From Mesorhizobium sp. B2-1-8 (GTDB lineage: Bacteria; Pseudomonadota; Alphaproteobacteria; Rhizobiales; Rhizobiaceae), in contig NZ_CP083952.1 in NCBI RefSeq assembly GCF_006442545.2, forward strand, positions 310,001 to 374,000: a stretch of DNA of 64,000 nucleotides, in the 5' to 3' direction. Each line of letters starts with the position of its first letter. Positions within the stretch are counted from its first letter, which is position 1. The notes below the pieces were generated by a model. It had not been told where the DNA came from. It saw only the letters and a program-made list of their open reading frames with translations, and did not search any database. Shown here in pieces: positions 38,786-48,799 of this stretch. The translations under genes and the position numbers were made by a program.

Positions 38786-39760
38786 ATGCCCACAGTCGCC
38801 CCGCTTGATCTCGAAGGCCATTGCGTCGCCGCCGTCTTCCTCGGCGACGTGCCGCATTTCGCGCTGGCCGATGGCGCTGTCCATCGGCTCGACAATGGCC
38901 ACAAGACGGTGCAGGCCAACGATGGGCTGCTTGCCGCCTTCCATGACGCGGCCAACGACCGGCTGATCACCGGCGGCGAGGACGGCAAGGTGTTTGCCGT
39001 GAAAACCGGCGGTGAGACCCAGGAGGTGGCGAGCGCCGGCAAGAAATGGATCACCAGCATTGCCGCCGGGCCGCAAGGCGCCATCGCCTATGCCACGGGC
39101 AAGACCGCCTTCGTGCGCTTCGCCGACGGCAAGACACGGGAATTTGCCCATCCGCGCTCGGTCGAGGGGCTGGCCTTCTCGCCAAAGGGCATGCGCTTCG
39201 CCGTCGCCCGCTACAATGGCGCGACGCTGCATTTCCCGGCCGCCGAAGGCAAGCCGGTGGAGCTCGAATGGGCGGGCGCCCACACCGGCATCACCTTCTC
39301 GCCGGACGGCGCCTTTCTGGTCACCACCATGCAGGAAAACGCCCTCCATGGCTGGAAGCTCGCCGACGGCAAGCACATGCGCATGAGCGGCTATCCGGGC
39401 AAGGTCAAAAGCCTGTCCTGGAGCGTGAAAGGCAAATGGCTGGCCAGTTCCGGCGCGCCGGCGGCGATCGTCTGGCCGTTCTCGGGCAAGGACGGACCGA
39501 TGGGCAAGGCGCCGCTGGAACTCGGCACGCGCGGCAACGCCATGGTGACGGCGGTCGCTTGCCATCCGAGCCAGGACGTCGTGGCTGTCGGCTATGACGA
39601 CGGCATGGTGATGGCGGTGCGCTTCGCCGATGCCAAGGAAGTGCTTTTGCGGCGCCCGGGCAAAGGCGCCATCACCGCGATGATGTGGGACAAGGAAGAA
39701 CGCCGTGTCGCCTTCGGCAGTGCCGCCGGCGACTGCGGCGTCATCGACATCACTGCGTAG
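38786..39760 (+). CDS. WD40 repeat protein associated with CobW
   Basis: A 324-residue beta-propeller. Repeated units such as HDAANDRLITGGEDGKVFAVKTGG, KWITSIAAGPQGAIAYATGKTAFVRFADGKTREFAHP, GLAFSPKGMRFAVARYNGATLHFP and GITFSPDGAFLVTTMQENALHGWKLADG fit five to seven blades. Similar genes follow cobW-type GTPases in related Rhizobiales as I recall, so it may support metal allocation. Here the TacAT pair and about 94 bases separate it from upstream genes, and it may have lost direct cotranscription with cobW. Confidence 0.85.
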   Translation: MPTVAPLDLEGHCVAAVFLGDVPHFALADGAVHRLDNGHKTVQANDGLLAAFHDAANDRLITGGEDGKVFAVKTGGETQEVASAGKKWITSIAAGPQGAIAYATGKTAFVRFADGKTREFAHPRSVEGLAFSPKGMRFAVARYNGATLHFPAAEGKPVELEWAGAHTGITFSPDGAFLVTTMQENALHGWKLADGKHMRMSGYPGKVKSLSWSVKGKWLASSGAPAAIVWPFSGKDGPMGKAPLELGTRGNAMVTAVACHPSQDVVAVGYDDGMVMAVRFADAKEVLLRRPGKGAITAMMWDKEERRVAFGSAAGDCGVIDITA

Positions 39761-39773
39761 TCCGGATGGCCGA

Positions 39774-40226
39774 TCACTCGGCGCCGCAGGACACCTTGCC
39801 AATCAGATCGACGGGCTTGCCATCGCTGTCCTTGTCGGCCGTGCCGTCATAGACACCGAGCTTGTAATCTCCATCATAGACCCCTTCGTCGCTGGCCCTG
39901 GTCAGGATCGTCAGTTCGACCGAACTGTAGGTCTTGGCCACCTCCTGCTCGTGGTAGATGTTCAGCCGCAATTCCTTGTCGTCGAGCCAGTACTGGGTGA
40001 GGTTGGAGTTCTCAAAAGTGGTCTTTCGCAGTTGATCGCCGGTGGGCCTTGCCTTGATTTCGAGGTCACCGCGAAAATTGAAGGTCGGGCCGCCCATCCC
40101 GGTGGTGACGCCGGTATCGACCTGGAATTTCACCTGTGGATCATCGACGGAGCACCAAATACCGCCGGTCGCGGACGCCGTGCCAGCCGACGGGAACAGT
40201 GCCGCTACGCAGATGATCGTCCGCAT
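39774..40226 (-). CDS. Hypothetical secreted protein
   Basis: A 150-residue protein with a Sec signal (MRTIICVAALFPSAGTASA). The mature part is beta-rich with two cysteines, one near each end (IWCSVDDPQ and IGKVSCGAE), that could form a disulfide. I do not recognise the family. The start at 40226 has aaggga upstream. It converges with the WD40 gene, 13 bases apart. Confidence 0.75.
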   Translation of the reverse strand: MRTIICVAALFPSAGTASATGGIWCSVDDPQVKFQVDTGVTTGMGGPTFNFRGDLEIKARPTGDQLRKTTFENSNLTQYWLDDKELRLNIYHEQEVAKTYSSVELTILTRASDEGVYDGDYKLGVYDGTADKDSDGKPVDLIGKVSCGAE

Positions 40227-40378
40227 TTCCCTTGCCCCAATTGCCGTTCCCATTGACGCCGACTTCGCGCAGAGCGTCAAGCGCGCCCAGCACGGGCTGA
40301 GCCAATGCAGAACGGACGCGCGGCCAATTGCCGTTGAGGAGGTGGATTGGCTATGAGGGGCGCGCCAGAGGGGTTTTC

Positions 40379-41755
40379 ATGCACAACGACAGTTCGACGC
40401 CCGTAGGCGGCATCAGCCGCGACCGCATTGCGCAATTGCGCGAGGCGGAAGGCGCTGCCTTCCGCAAGGCGCGGCCTAGATCGCAAGCCAAGGTCGGCAA
40501 CGGCCTGCCCGGCTTCTTCGGCGGCGTGCCGATGCACTGGATGAACGACTGGCCGACGCCGTTTCCGATCCTGGTCGACAGCGCCCGAGGCGCCACGATC
40601 ACCGACATGGACGGCAACAAGCTCGACGATTTCTGCCTCGGCGATACCGGTTCGATGTTCGGTCACTCGCCGCCACCGGTGGCGCGTGCCATTCGCCGCC
40701 AGGCCGGGCGCGGCCTGACCTACATGCTGCCATCCGACGATGCGCTGGCCATCGGGCCGCTGCTGCAGCAGCGCTTCGGCCTGCCGTTCTGGCAGATCGC
40801 GACGACGGCGACCGACGCCAACCGGTTCGCGCTGCGCGTCGCCCGCGCCATCACTGGGAGAGAAAAAATCCTGGTCTTCAATGGCTGCTATCACGGCTCG
40901 GTGGACGAGACGATGGTGCGGCTGATCGACGGCAAGCCCGTCAATCGGCCAGGACTGGCGGGCGAGTTCCGCGACCTGACCCGCACGGCCAAGGTCATCG
41001 AATTCAACGATGTCGCCGCACTGGCAGCAGCGCTGAAGGACAGGGATGTCGCTTGCGTCATTGCCGAGCCGGTGCTGACCAATTCCTGCATGGTGCTGCC
41101 GGATCCTGGCTACCATGAGGCGCTGCGAAAGTTGACGCGCGAAGCGGGCACGCTGCTTTTGATCGACGAGACGCACACGATCTCGACCGGCCCGGGCGGC
41201 TACACCAGGAAATATGGGCTGGAGCCGGACTTGTTCGTGCTGGGCAAGCCGATTGCCGGCGGCGTGCCGGCGAGCGTGTGGGGCATGAGCGATGAAGTCG
41301 CCTCGCGCTATGCCGACTACAACAGGACGAAAGAACCGGGTTATTCCGGCATGGGCACGACGCTGTCGGCCAACCCGCTGCAATTCGCCGCCATGCGCGC
41401 CACGCTCGAGGAGGTGATGACGCAGGAGAATTACGACCGCATGGATCATCTGGCGCGGCGGCTCGATGCCGGACTGACCGGCGTGATCGATCGTTACAAC
41501 CTGCCCTGGCATGTTTCCCGTGTGGGGGCCCGCGTCGAGTTCATCTGCGCGCCCGGCCCGCTGCGCAATGGCGCCGAGGCCGAGGGCGCGCATGCGCCGG
41601 AACTGGAAGCCGCCATCCATGTCGCGCTGGTCAATCGCGGCGTGCTGATCGCACCCTTCCACAACATGATGCTGATCTCGCCAGCGACGTCAGGCGCCCA
41701 GGTCAACCGGCTGATCAGCGCGTTTGGCGCGGTTGCGGCAAAGCTCGCGGCATGA
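40379..41755 (+). CDS. Class III aminotransferase (GSA/aspartate aminotransferase-like)
   Basis: A 458-residue PLP enzyme. MHWMNDWPTPFPILVDSARGATITDMDGNKLDDFCLGDTGSMFGHSPP is typical of glutamate-1-semialdehyde-like enzymes. The PLP-binding lysine is in LFVLGKPIAGGVPASVWG, and LLIDETHTIS carries the pyridine-contacting aspartate. It is unlikely to be HemL, because it forms an operon with a glutamine synthetase-like gene (ATGA overlap) and has a different active-site context. It probably acts on an omega-amino acid or amine. The ATG at 40379 follows gagggg. Confidence 0.9.
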   Translation: MHNDSSTPVGGISRDRIAQLREAEGAAFRKARPRSQAKVGNGLPGFFGGVPMHWMNDWPTPFPILVDSARGATITDMDGNKLDDFCLGDTGSMFGHSPPPVARAIRRQAGRGLTYMLPSDDALAIGPLLQQRFGLPFWQIATTATDANRFALRVARAITGREKILVFNGCYHGSVDETMVRLIDGKPVNRPGLAGEFRDLTRTAKVIEFNDVAALAAALKDRDVACVIAEPVLTNSCMVLPDPGYHEALRKLTREAGTLLLIDETHTISTGPGGYTRKYGLEPDLFVLGKPIAGGVPASVWGMSDEVASRYADYNRTKEPGYSGMGTTLSANPLQFAAMRATLEEVMTQENYDRMDHLARRLDAGLTGVIDRYNLPWHVSRVGARVEFICAPGPLRNGAEAEGAHAPELEAAIHVALVNRGVLIAPFHNMMLISPATSGAQVNRLISAFGAVAAKLAA

Positions 41756-43173
41756 GACAAGCCACCAAGCCAAACCCGAGTTCCATCATGAGTTCACCTT
41801 CGGGCTCGACGCCCACCGAGGCGCAAGCCTTCCTCGACGCCCATCCCGAGATCGAGGCCTTCGATATCGTGCTGACCGACGCCAATGGCGTCGGGCGCGG
41901 CAAGATCGTGCGCCGGCATGAGCTGAAAAGCATTTTCGAGGGCGGCCGGCACATGCCGATCTCGATCCTCGGCCTCGACATCACCGGCGAGGATGTGCAT
42001 GAAACCGGGCTGATCTGGGACAGCGGCGACGGCGATCTCAGGGCCTGGCCGATTCCCGGCACGCTGGTGCCGCTTTACGGCACGAACCCGCCGCGCGGCC
42101 AGGTGCTGATGGCGATGTATCATCTCGACGGCCAGCCAATGTCATCGGACCCGCGGCTGGCGCTTGCCCGGCAGGTCGACATACTGGCTGCCAAGGGCCT
42201 CCATCCGGCTGGCGCCTTCGAGCTCGAGTTTTTTCTGCTGGCCAATGAACGCGATGCCGACGGCAAGGTGCAGCCGGCGCGCGCGGTGCTCGACGGCCGC
42301 GTCTCGGGCAAGACGGAAGTCTATTCCGTCGACCATCTGCACGGCATGGAGCCGCTGTTCTCCGACATCTACGCCGCCGCCAAGGCGCAAGGCATTCCGG
42401 CCGAGACGGTGATTTCCGAATATGCGCCTGGCCAGTACGAGCTGACGCTGAACTACCGCAAGGACGTGATGCGGGCGGCAGACGATCTGGTCATGCTGAA
42501 GCGGCTGGTGCGGGCGCAGGCGCGCCGTCACGGCGTCACCGCCTGCTTCATGGCCAAGCCGATCGAGAAATATGCCGGCTCCGGCATGCATTTCCACGTC
42601 TCGCTGCAGGACAAGGACGGCCGAAACGTCTTTTCGGAAGCCGCCGGCGAAAACTGGTCGCTGCCGCTGCTGCGTGGCCTCGGCGGGCTGATCCAGACCA
42701 TGGCGGAATCGATGCTGGTGTTTGCGCCGCACGCCAATTCCTGGCGCCGCTTCGTCTCGCAATCCTATGCGCCGGTGGCACCGACCTGGGGCGTCAACAA
42801 CCGCTCGGTGGCGTTGCGCGTGCCGGCGGGCGACGCGAAAAACCGGCGCATCGAGCATCGGCCGTCCGGCGTCGACGCCAACCCCTATCTGATTGCGGCG
42901 ACGGTGCTCGCCGGCATTGTCAAAGGCCTCGACGAAGGGCTCGATCCAGGTCCTGAAACGACTGGCAATGGCTATGAGGCAGCCGTCACCCGTACGACGA
43001 TGCCCGCCGACTGGCGCGCCGCCATCGAAGCGGCCAGGGCGTCCAGCTTCCTGAAGGGCGCGCTCGGCGAGGACTTGCACCGCACCTTCGTGGCGATCAA
43101 GCAGTCCGAATACCTGCGCGTGGCGCGTACGGTCAGCGAACTGGACTATCACCTCTACCTGCATGAAGTCTGA
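41752..43173 (+). CDS. Glutamine synthetase-like gamma-glutamyl ligase (PuuA type)
   Basis: A 473-residue GS-family enzyme. HPEIEAFDIVLTDANGVGRGKIVRRHELKSIFEGG is the N-terminal beta-grasp found in PuuA/GlnT-like ligases. Active-site motifs are GAFELEFFL, SEYAPGQYEL, GSGMHFHVSLQD and NNRSVALRVPAGD...RIEHRPSGVDANPYL. Members join glutamate to polyamines, ethanolamine or other amines. The operon with an aminotransferase supports amine catabolism via gamma-glutamylation. A start 12 codons in (MSSPSG) is also possible. Confidence 0.92.
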   Translation: MRQATKPNPSSIMSSPSGSTPTEAQAFLDAHPEIEAFDIVLTDANGVGRGKIVRRHELKSIFEGGRHMPISILGLDITGEDVHETGLIWDSGDGDLRAWPIPGTLVPLYGTNPPRGQVLMAMYHLDGQPMSSDPRLALARQVDILAAKGLHPAGAFELEFFLLANERDADGKVQPARAVLDGRVSGKTEVYSVDHLHGMEPLFSDIYAAAKAQGIPAETVISEYAPGQYELTLNYRKDVMRAADDLVMLKRLVRAQARRHGVTACFMAKPIEKYAGSGMHFHVSLQDKDGRNVFSEAAGENWSLPLLRGLGGLIQTMAESMLVFAPHANSWRRFVSQSYAPVAPTWGVNNRSVALRVPAGDAKNRRIEHRPSGVDANPYLIAATVLAGIVKGLDEGLDPGPETTGNGYEAAVTRTTMPADWRAAIEAARASSFLKGALGEDLHRTFVAIKQSEYLRVARTVSELDYHLYLHEV

Positions 43174-43213
43174 TGGCTGGACGACCCGACGGCGATGACT
43201 TTTTCGCCGCCAC

Positions 43214-43289
43214 CATCGAATGAGGTGGCGTTCCGGCCTTCCAGACAGAAATATCGGCGGAACTTCCCGAGGCCTCGCTCATTCCTGAT
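43214..43289 (+). pseudogene. Frameshifted remnant of a longer UdgX fusion
   Basis: Upstream of the UdgX start the same frame still reads AELPEASLIPDL, while one frame over the preceding bases read QKYRRNFP. Together these resemble the RKYWKNLPEASLIP linker that, as I recall, joins the N-terminal DUF4130-type domain to UdgX in many Rhizobiales fusion proteins. The rest of that domain is absent, and glutamine synthetase coding sequence ends just upstream. The boundaries are approximate. Confidence 0.45.
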
Positions 43290-44015
<726 letters not shown>

Positions 44016-44081
44016 TTGGCTGCCGAAGCTGGAGCGTTTCGCGCCGAAACGACCTCGACATGCCGGATAAAGGTTGCCGGT

Positions 44082-44265
44082 GAGCGCCGCCCCTCATTGT
44101 CCTGCCGGACATTTCTCCCCGTATAGTGACGGGGAGAAATGCGCTGTACCTGCCACTTTCGCCAATCACCAATGTTGCAAGAAAAGCGCCAAAACGCGGT
44201 TAGCTTCCTTCTCCCCGTCACTTTACGGGGAGAAGGTGCCGGCAGGCGGATGAGGGGCGGCGCTC
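44082..44265. repeat. Palindromic intergenic element, copy B
   Basis: Outer arms gagcgccgcccctcat and atgaggggcggcgctc are exact complements. Inner hairpins are ctccccgtatagtgacggggag near 44116-44137 and ctccccgtcactttacggggag near 44211-44232. The middle shares ttcgccaatc and ttgcaagaaa with copy A. It lies between the converging UdgX and glycerate kinase genes. Confidence 0.92.
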
Positions 44266-44289
44266 ACGCTTGTTTTCATGCGACGTACG

Positions 44290-45555
44290 CTAACGAACGA
44301 GAATTGCCCTCAAATCGTTGACGTTCGTGCCGGTCGGGCCGGGTACGAAAAGATCACCGACGGCGTTGAAGGCTGTCCAGGCATTGTTGCCGGCCAGCAT
44401 CGCCTTGGCATCGACGCCTGCCGCGCGCATGCGCGAAACCGTCGAACCATCGGCGAAGGCACCGGCATTGTCTTCAGAACCGTCGATGCCGTCGGTATCG
44501 GCCGCCAAGGCGTGAATGCCTTCCACGCCGCTGATGCCGATGGCGAAGGCGAGCAGGAATTCCGAGTTGCGGCCACCCTTGCCCTTTGCCCGCAACGTCA
44601 CGGTGGTCTCACCGCCCGAAAGGATCAGAACCGGCTTTTGGAAGGGCCGGCTGCGCGTCGCCACTTCGCGGGCGATTGCCGCATGGACGCCGCCGACCTC
44701 GCGTGCTTCGCCTTCGATTGCATCGGAAAGGATGACGGCTTCTATGCCTTGCCGCCTCGCTTCCACTGCTGCCGCTTCCAGCGACACGCCGGCAGAGGCG
44801 ATCAGATGCACCTCGTTGCGCGAAAAGCGCTGATCGTCGGGATCTGGTGCATCGGCCGCCGGCGACTGGATGTGCGCCATCACCGAGGCCGGCAGGTTCA
44901 TGCCGTAGGCGGATATCGAGGCCAGCGCGTCTTCACGGCTGCCGGTATCGGGAACGGTCGGGCCTGATGCGACCAGGGCCGGATTGTCGCCGGGAATGTC
45001 GGAGACCACCAGCGAGACCACCTTGGCCGGCCAGGCGGCGGCAGCCAGCCGGCCGCCCTTGATGGTGGAGAGGTGCTTGCGGATGGTGTTCATCGCCGCG
45101 ATCGGCGCGCCCGAGGCGAGCAGCGCCTCGTTGACGGCGATCTCGTCGGCCAGTGTTAGGCCGGCAGCGGGAGACGGCAGCAGCGCCGAGCCGCCGCCGG
45201 AAATCAGCGCTACGACCAGATCGTCCGCCGTCAGCCCTTGCACCTTCTCCAGCAGCCGCCGCGAGGCCTCGAGCCCGGCGGCGTCCGGCACCGGATGCGC
45301 CGCCTCGATGATCTCGATGCGCTCGCATTGGGCGCCATAGCCGTAGCGGGTGACGACCAGCCCTTCGATCGGGCCATCCCAAACCTTCTCGAACGCCGCC
45401 GCCATCTGCGCCGAGCCCTTGCCGGCACCGATGACGATGGTGCGGCCCCTGGGCCTGGCCGGCAAATGGTCGCGGATAGTGCGCTCCGGGTCGGCGGCTG
45501 CGACCGCCGCATTGAAGATCGAGGTAAGAAAAGCCTTGGGATCGGGCACGGTCAT
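44290..45555 (-). CDS. Glycerate 2-kinase (MOFRL/DUF4147 family)
   Basis: A 421-residue class II glycerate kinase. The N-terminal DUF4147 domain has GRTIVIGAGKGSAQMAAAFE and VVALISGGGSALLPSPAAGLTLADE, with KHLSTIKGGRLAAAAWPAKVVSLVVSDIPGDNP. The C-terminal MOFRL domain has LILSGGETTVTLRAKGKGGRNSEFLLAFA and AADTDGIDGSEDNAGA. It makes 2-phosphoglycerate from glycerate, using glyoxylate-derived carbon from ureidoglycolate. The start at 45555 overlaps the upstream gene stop (ATGA). Confidence 0.93.
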   Translation of the reverse strand: MTVPDPKAFLTSIFNAAVAAADPERTIRDHLPARPRGRTIVIGAGKGSAQMAAAFEKVWDGPIEGLVVTRYGYGAQCERIEIIEAAHPVPDAAGLEASRRLLEKVQGLTADDLVVALISGGGSALLPSPAAGLTLADEIAVNEALLASGAPIAAMNTIRKHLSTIKGGRLAAAAWPAKVVSLVVSDIPGDNPALVASGPTVPDTGSREDALASISAYGMNLPASVMAHIQSPAADAPDPDDQRFSRNEVHLIASAGVSLEAAAVEARRQGIEAVILSDAIEGEAREVGGVHAAIAREVATRSRPFQKPVLILSGGETTVTLRAKGKGGRNSEFLLAFAIGISGVEGIHALAADTDGIDGSEDNAGAFADGSTVSRMRAAGVDAKAMLAGNNAWTAFNAVGDLFVPGPTGTNVNDLRAILVR

Positions 45556-46055
45556 TCGGGGTCCGCGGACAGCGCCAGTCCGCGCCTGTCCATGCCCAGG
45601 TGATCGCACAGCGCATCGACCACCACGCCATGATCCTGGCGCTCCGGCAGGCCGGACACCGCGATCACGCCGATGACACCGGCACCCTTGACCGCGACCG
45701 GGAACCCGCCGCCGGCGAGCACATAGTCAGCAATATCCAGCCCCTCGCCGATCTTGAAGGTGCGGTCGGAGCGCTGCTGCTCCAGAACCAGACGGTAGGT
45801 GCTTTTGAGGTAGCGCTTGACAACATTGATCTTGCGCCGCGCCCAGTCGGGATTGGATGCATTCGACCCCGGCATGGCGGCATAGAAAAGCGGCCGATCC
45901 CATAGCCTGATATCGACGATGATCGGCAGATTCTCGGCAATTGCACGACCACGGATGGCTGCGCCGATCTCGAAGGCGACGGCCTCGTCGAAAGCCTTGA
46001 AGACAAGGGTCTCTTCCTGTCTCTTGATCAGAGCGATGTCGTCAGCAACGGCCAT
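45552..46055 (-). CDS. HbpS/GlcG-like heme-degrading domain protein (UPF0303)
   Basis: A 167-residue protein of the GlcG/HbpS family (UPF0303 subgroup): FDEAVAFEIGAAIRGRAIAENLPIIVDIRLWDRPLFYAAMPGSNASNPDWARRKINVV and ADYVLAGGGFPVAVKGAGVIGVIAVSGLPERQDHGVVVDAL. Its role in vivo is uncertain; some relatives bind heme, others neighbour glycolate or purine genes. It is translationally coupled to glycerate kinase and lies between it and guaD in the purine cluster, so a part in glyoxylate or ureide handling is possible. Confidence 0.88.
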   Translation of the reverse strand: MAVADDIALIKRQEETLVFKAFDEAVAFEIGAAIRGRAIAENLPIIVDIRLWDRPLFYAAMPGSNASNPDWARRKINVVKRYLKSTYRLVLEQQRSDRTFKIGEGLDIADYVLAGGGFPVAVKGAGVIGVIAVSGLPERQDHGVVVDALCDHLGMDRRGLALSADPE

Positions 46056-46133
46056 GTCGTTCCCCTGTCAACTTCGTCGCACGCTTTGACCGATGGCTGC
46101 CGCTGGGTCAAGCAAGGAACGCACGAGCAGCGC

Positions 46134-47447
46134 CTAATTCGCGATGTCGCTCTTGGCAGGCCGCCCCGCGACATAGACCTCGCGCACGGCGCGGTCGTCG
46201 CCCAGCGTCTGCAGCAGGAACAATTCCTGCGCCAGCGTCTCGGCCGTTTCCATCCTGAGCCGCATGGCGGGCGTTGCGCGGGCATCGAGCACGACGATGT
46301 CCGCATCGGTGCCTTGCTCCAGCGTGCCGATCTTGTCAGCCACCGACAGCGCCTCGGCATTGCCGCGCGTGATCTGCCAGAAGGACTGGAACGGGTTCAG
46401 CTTCTCGCCATTGAGCGCGATCACCTTGTAGCCCTCATCCATGGTGCGCAGCATGGAATAGTTGGTTCCGCCGCCGACATCGGTGGCGGACGCTATGCGC
46501 AACCGCTTGTCGCGGCGGCGAAAGCGCTGATAGTCGAACAGGCCTGAGCCGAGGAACAGGTTCGAGGTCGGGCAGAAGACGGCCACCGAACCACTATCCG
46601 AAAGCGCGTCCGCCTCGCGCTCCGACAGATGGATGCAGTGGCCGAACAGGCTCTTCTTGCCCAGCAGCCCGTAATGCTCGTAGACGTCGGTATAGTCGCG
46701 CGACCAAGGGTAGAGCTGCTGCGTGAAGGCGATCTCGGCGTGGTTTTCCGACAGATGCGTCTGCATGTGCAGGCCGGGATGTTCGCGGCTCAGCGCGCCG
46801 GCCATCTCCATCTGCTCCGGTGACGAGGTGATGGCGAAGCGTGGCGTGATGGCATAGTGCTGCCTTCCCTTGCCGTGCCACTCCGCGATCAGTGCCTTGG
46901 TATCGTCATAGCCGGATTGCGGCGTATCGAGCACACCTTCGGGCGCGTTGCGGTCCATCATCACCTTGCCGGCGATGTTGAGCATGTCGCGCGCATGCGA
47001 CTCGGCGAAGAAGGCTTCCGCCGAGGCCTTGTGCACCGAGCAATAGGCGGCAACCGTCGTGGTGCCGTGGCGCACCGTCTCGTCAAGGAACAGGCGCGCG
47101 ATGCGGCGGCCATGCTGAGCGTTGGCGAATTTGGTTTCTTCGGGAAAGGTGTAGGTGTTCAGCCAGTCGAGCAGTTCGGCGCCATAGGACGCGATGATCT
47201 GCATCTGCGGGAAATGCACATGGGCATCGATGAAGCCCGGCAGCAGCAGATGCGGCCGGTGATCGATTTTTTTCACCGTCTCGCCGGCCTGTTTCTCGAC
47301 CTCGGCATAGGCGCCTGCTGCAACGATCCTGCCGTCGCTTATCAGCAGGCCGCCATCCTCCTCGTAGCGCCAGGCGGAGTGGTCGTCGATGGTTTGCGGC
47401 CAGCGCACGAAGGACAGCGTGCGGCCACGCAGAAGTGTCGAGGTCAT
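46134..47447 (-). CDS. guaD: Guanine deaminase
   Basis: A 437-residue amidohydrolase. The first metal ligands are in LLPGFIDAHVHFPQMQIIASYG. HMQTHLSENHAEI supplies further ligands, and FGHCIHLSEREADAL and ASATDVGGGTNYSMLRTMDEGYKV match guanine deaminases. It converts guanine to xanthine and ammonia, feeding the Xdh enzyme in this island. It follows puuD after two bases, so the two are cotranscribed. Confidence 0.95.
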   Translation of the reverse strand: MTSTLLRGRTLSFVRWPQTIDDHSAWRYEEDGGLLISDGRIVAAGAYAEVEKQAGETVKKIDHRPHLLLPGFIDAHVHFPQMQIIASYGAELLDWLNTYTFPEETKFANAQHGRRIARLFLDETVRHGTTTVAAYCSVHKASAEAFFAESHARDMLNIAGKVMMDRNAPEGVLDTPQSGYDDTKALIAEWHGKGRQHYAITPRFAITSSPEQMEMAGALSREHPGLHMQTHLSENHAEIAFTQQLYPWSRDYTDVYEHYGLLGKKSLFGHCIHLSEREADALSDSGSVAVFCPTSNLFLGSGLFDYQRFRRRDKRLRIASATDVGGGTNYSMLRTMDEGYKVIALNGEKLNPFQSFWQITRGNAEALSVADKIGTLEQGTDADIVVLDARATPAMRLRMETAETLAQELFLLQTLGDDRAVREVYVAGRPAKSDIAN

Positions 47448-47449
47448 GC

Positions 47450-48667
47450 TTATTTCCCCGCGCCTTCGAACCAGGCCACCAGCAGCGCCCGTTCCTTGTC
47501 GGTGATCTGGCTGACATTGGCGGGCGGCATGGCGTGGCTGCGCCCGGCCTGCAGGTAGATTTCGCGGGCATGCTCGGCGATGCCGGCGTCCGTATCCAGC
47601 ATCACCCCCTTGGGCGCGTGATAGATGCCCTCATAGACCGGCTCCTGCGCATGGCACATCGAGCAGCGGCCGAGCACGGTGTCGCGCACGGCCGGGAAAT
47701 GCGCCGAGGCGATATAGATGTCCGCCGAGGCGGAGGCCTTCGGTTCGCCGGTGAGCACCTTCGGCACGGTCGACAGCCAGATGATGATGAGGAACAGGAC
47801 AAGGGCGCCCAGCCACGTCCAGTGCGGGTTGCCGGCGCGCTTGTGCACGGTGTTGAAATAATGCCGGATCAGGACGCCGATGATGAACACCAGCGAGGCG
47901 ATGACCCAGTTGAACTGCGTGCCGAACGCCAGCGGATAATGGTTCGACAGCATCAGGAACAGCACCGGCAGCGTCAGGTAGTTGTTGTGGAGCGAACGCT
48001 GCTTGGCGATCTTGCCGTATTTCGGATCCGGCTTGCGGCCGGCGATGAGGTCGGCGACGACGATCTTCTGGTTGGGAATGATGACCATGAAGACATTGGC
48101 CGACATGATCGTGGCGGTGATGGCGCCCAGATGCAGGAAGGCGGCGCGGCCGGTGAACAGATGGGTCAGCCCCCAGGCAATGAAGACCAGCACGCAATAG
48201 AGCACCAGCATCAGGCCGGTGTCGCTTTTGCCGAGCGGCGAGCGGCACAAGAGATCATAGACGACCCAGCCGACGCCGATCGTGGCCATAGACAGCAGGA
48301 TGCCGACCGGCACCGACATCGGCAGCACGTTGGGATCGATCAGGAACAGGTCGGCTCCGGCATAGTAGACCACGCAAAGCATGGCGAAGCCGGACAGCCA
48401 GGTGGCATAGGATTCCCATTTGAACCAGGTCAGGTGCTCGGGCATCTCCGCCGGCGCCACCAGATATTTCTGGATGTGGTAGAAGCCGCCGCCATGCACC
48501 TGCCATTCCTCGCCGAAGGCGCCGACCGGCATGCCCGGGCGCTGGCGCAGCCCAAGATCGAGCGCGACGAAGTAGAAGGACGAGCCGATCCAGGCGATGC
48601 CGGTGATGACGTGCAGCCAGCGCACGGCGAAGCTCAGCCAGTCCCAGAAAATCGCGAAATCCATCAT
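47450..48667 (-). CDS. puuD: Urate hydroxylase (membrane, cytochrome c domain)
   Basis: A 405-residue PuuD. About eight membrane helices begin WLSFAVRWLHVITGIAWIGSSFYFVALDLGL. The C-terminal periplasmic cytochrome c-like domain has CSMCH near residue 335. HGGGFYHIQKYLVAPAEMPEHLTWFKWESYATWLSGF is the family signature. It oxidises urate to 5-hydroxyisourate with electrons passed to the cytochrome c pool, unlike oxygen-dependent uricase. It heads the puuD-guaD operon and diverges from a LysR gene. Confidence 0.96.
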   Translation of the reverse strand: MMDFAIFWDWLSFAVRWLHVITGIAWIGSSFYFVALDLGLRQRPGMPVGAFGEEWQVHGGGFYHIQKYLVAPAEMPEHLTWFKWESYATWLSGFAMLCVVYYAGADLFLIDPNVLPMSVPVGILLSMATIGVGWVVYDLLCRSPLGKSDTGLMLVLYCVLVFIAWGLTHLFTGRAAFLHLGAITATIMSANVFMVIIPNQKIVVADLIAGRKPDPKYGKIAKQRSLHNNYLTLPVLFLMLSNHYPLAFGTQFNWVIASLVFIIGVLIRHYFNTVHKRAGNPHWTWLGALVLFLIIIWLSTVPKVLTGEPKASASADIYIASAHFPAVRDTVLGRCSMCHAQEPVYEGIYHAPKGVMLDTDAGIAEHAREIYLQAGRSHAMPPANVSQITDKERALLVAWFEGAGK

Positions 48668-48740
48668 TGAAGTCGTCCCTGCCGATCGGGTGACTTTACG
48701 GTGTGGCGCGCAAACGAAAAGAGGCGAGGTGTACGATGAC

Positions 48741-48762
48741 TTTCAAAAAAAATTGGAAAATA
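48741..48762. promoter_or_regulatory. Candidate operator between puuD and lysR
   Basis: An AT-rich imperfect inverted repeat, tttcaa...ttggaaa, sits in the 132-base gap between the divergent puuD and lysR genes, about 40 bases before the lysR start. The half attggaaaa recurs inverted in the uraH/puuE gap (56503-56511), suggesting a shared regulator. Confidence 0.4.
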
Positions 48763-48799
48763 CTAGGTTGATGGCCGCAAACCGGCGAAGGTGCTCCGC

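Noticed and set aside
40379..41755. Glutamate-1-semialdehyde aminomutase (HemL)
   Set aside because: The sequence is related, but the operon with a PuuA-like ligase and the differing active-site context favour an amine aminotransferase.
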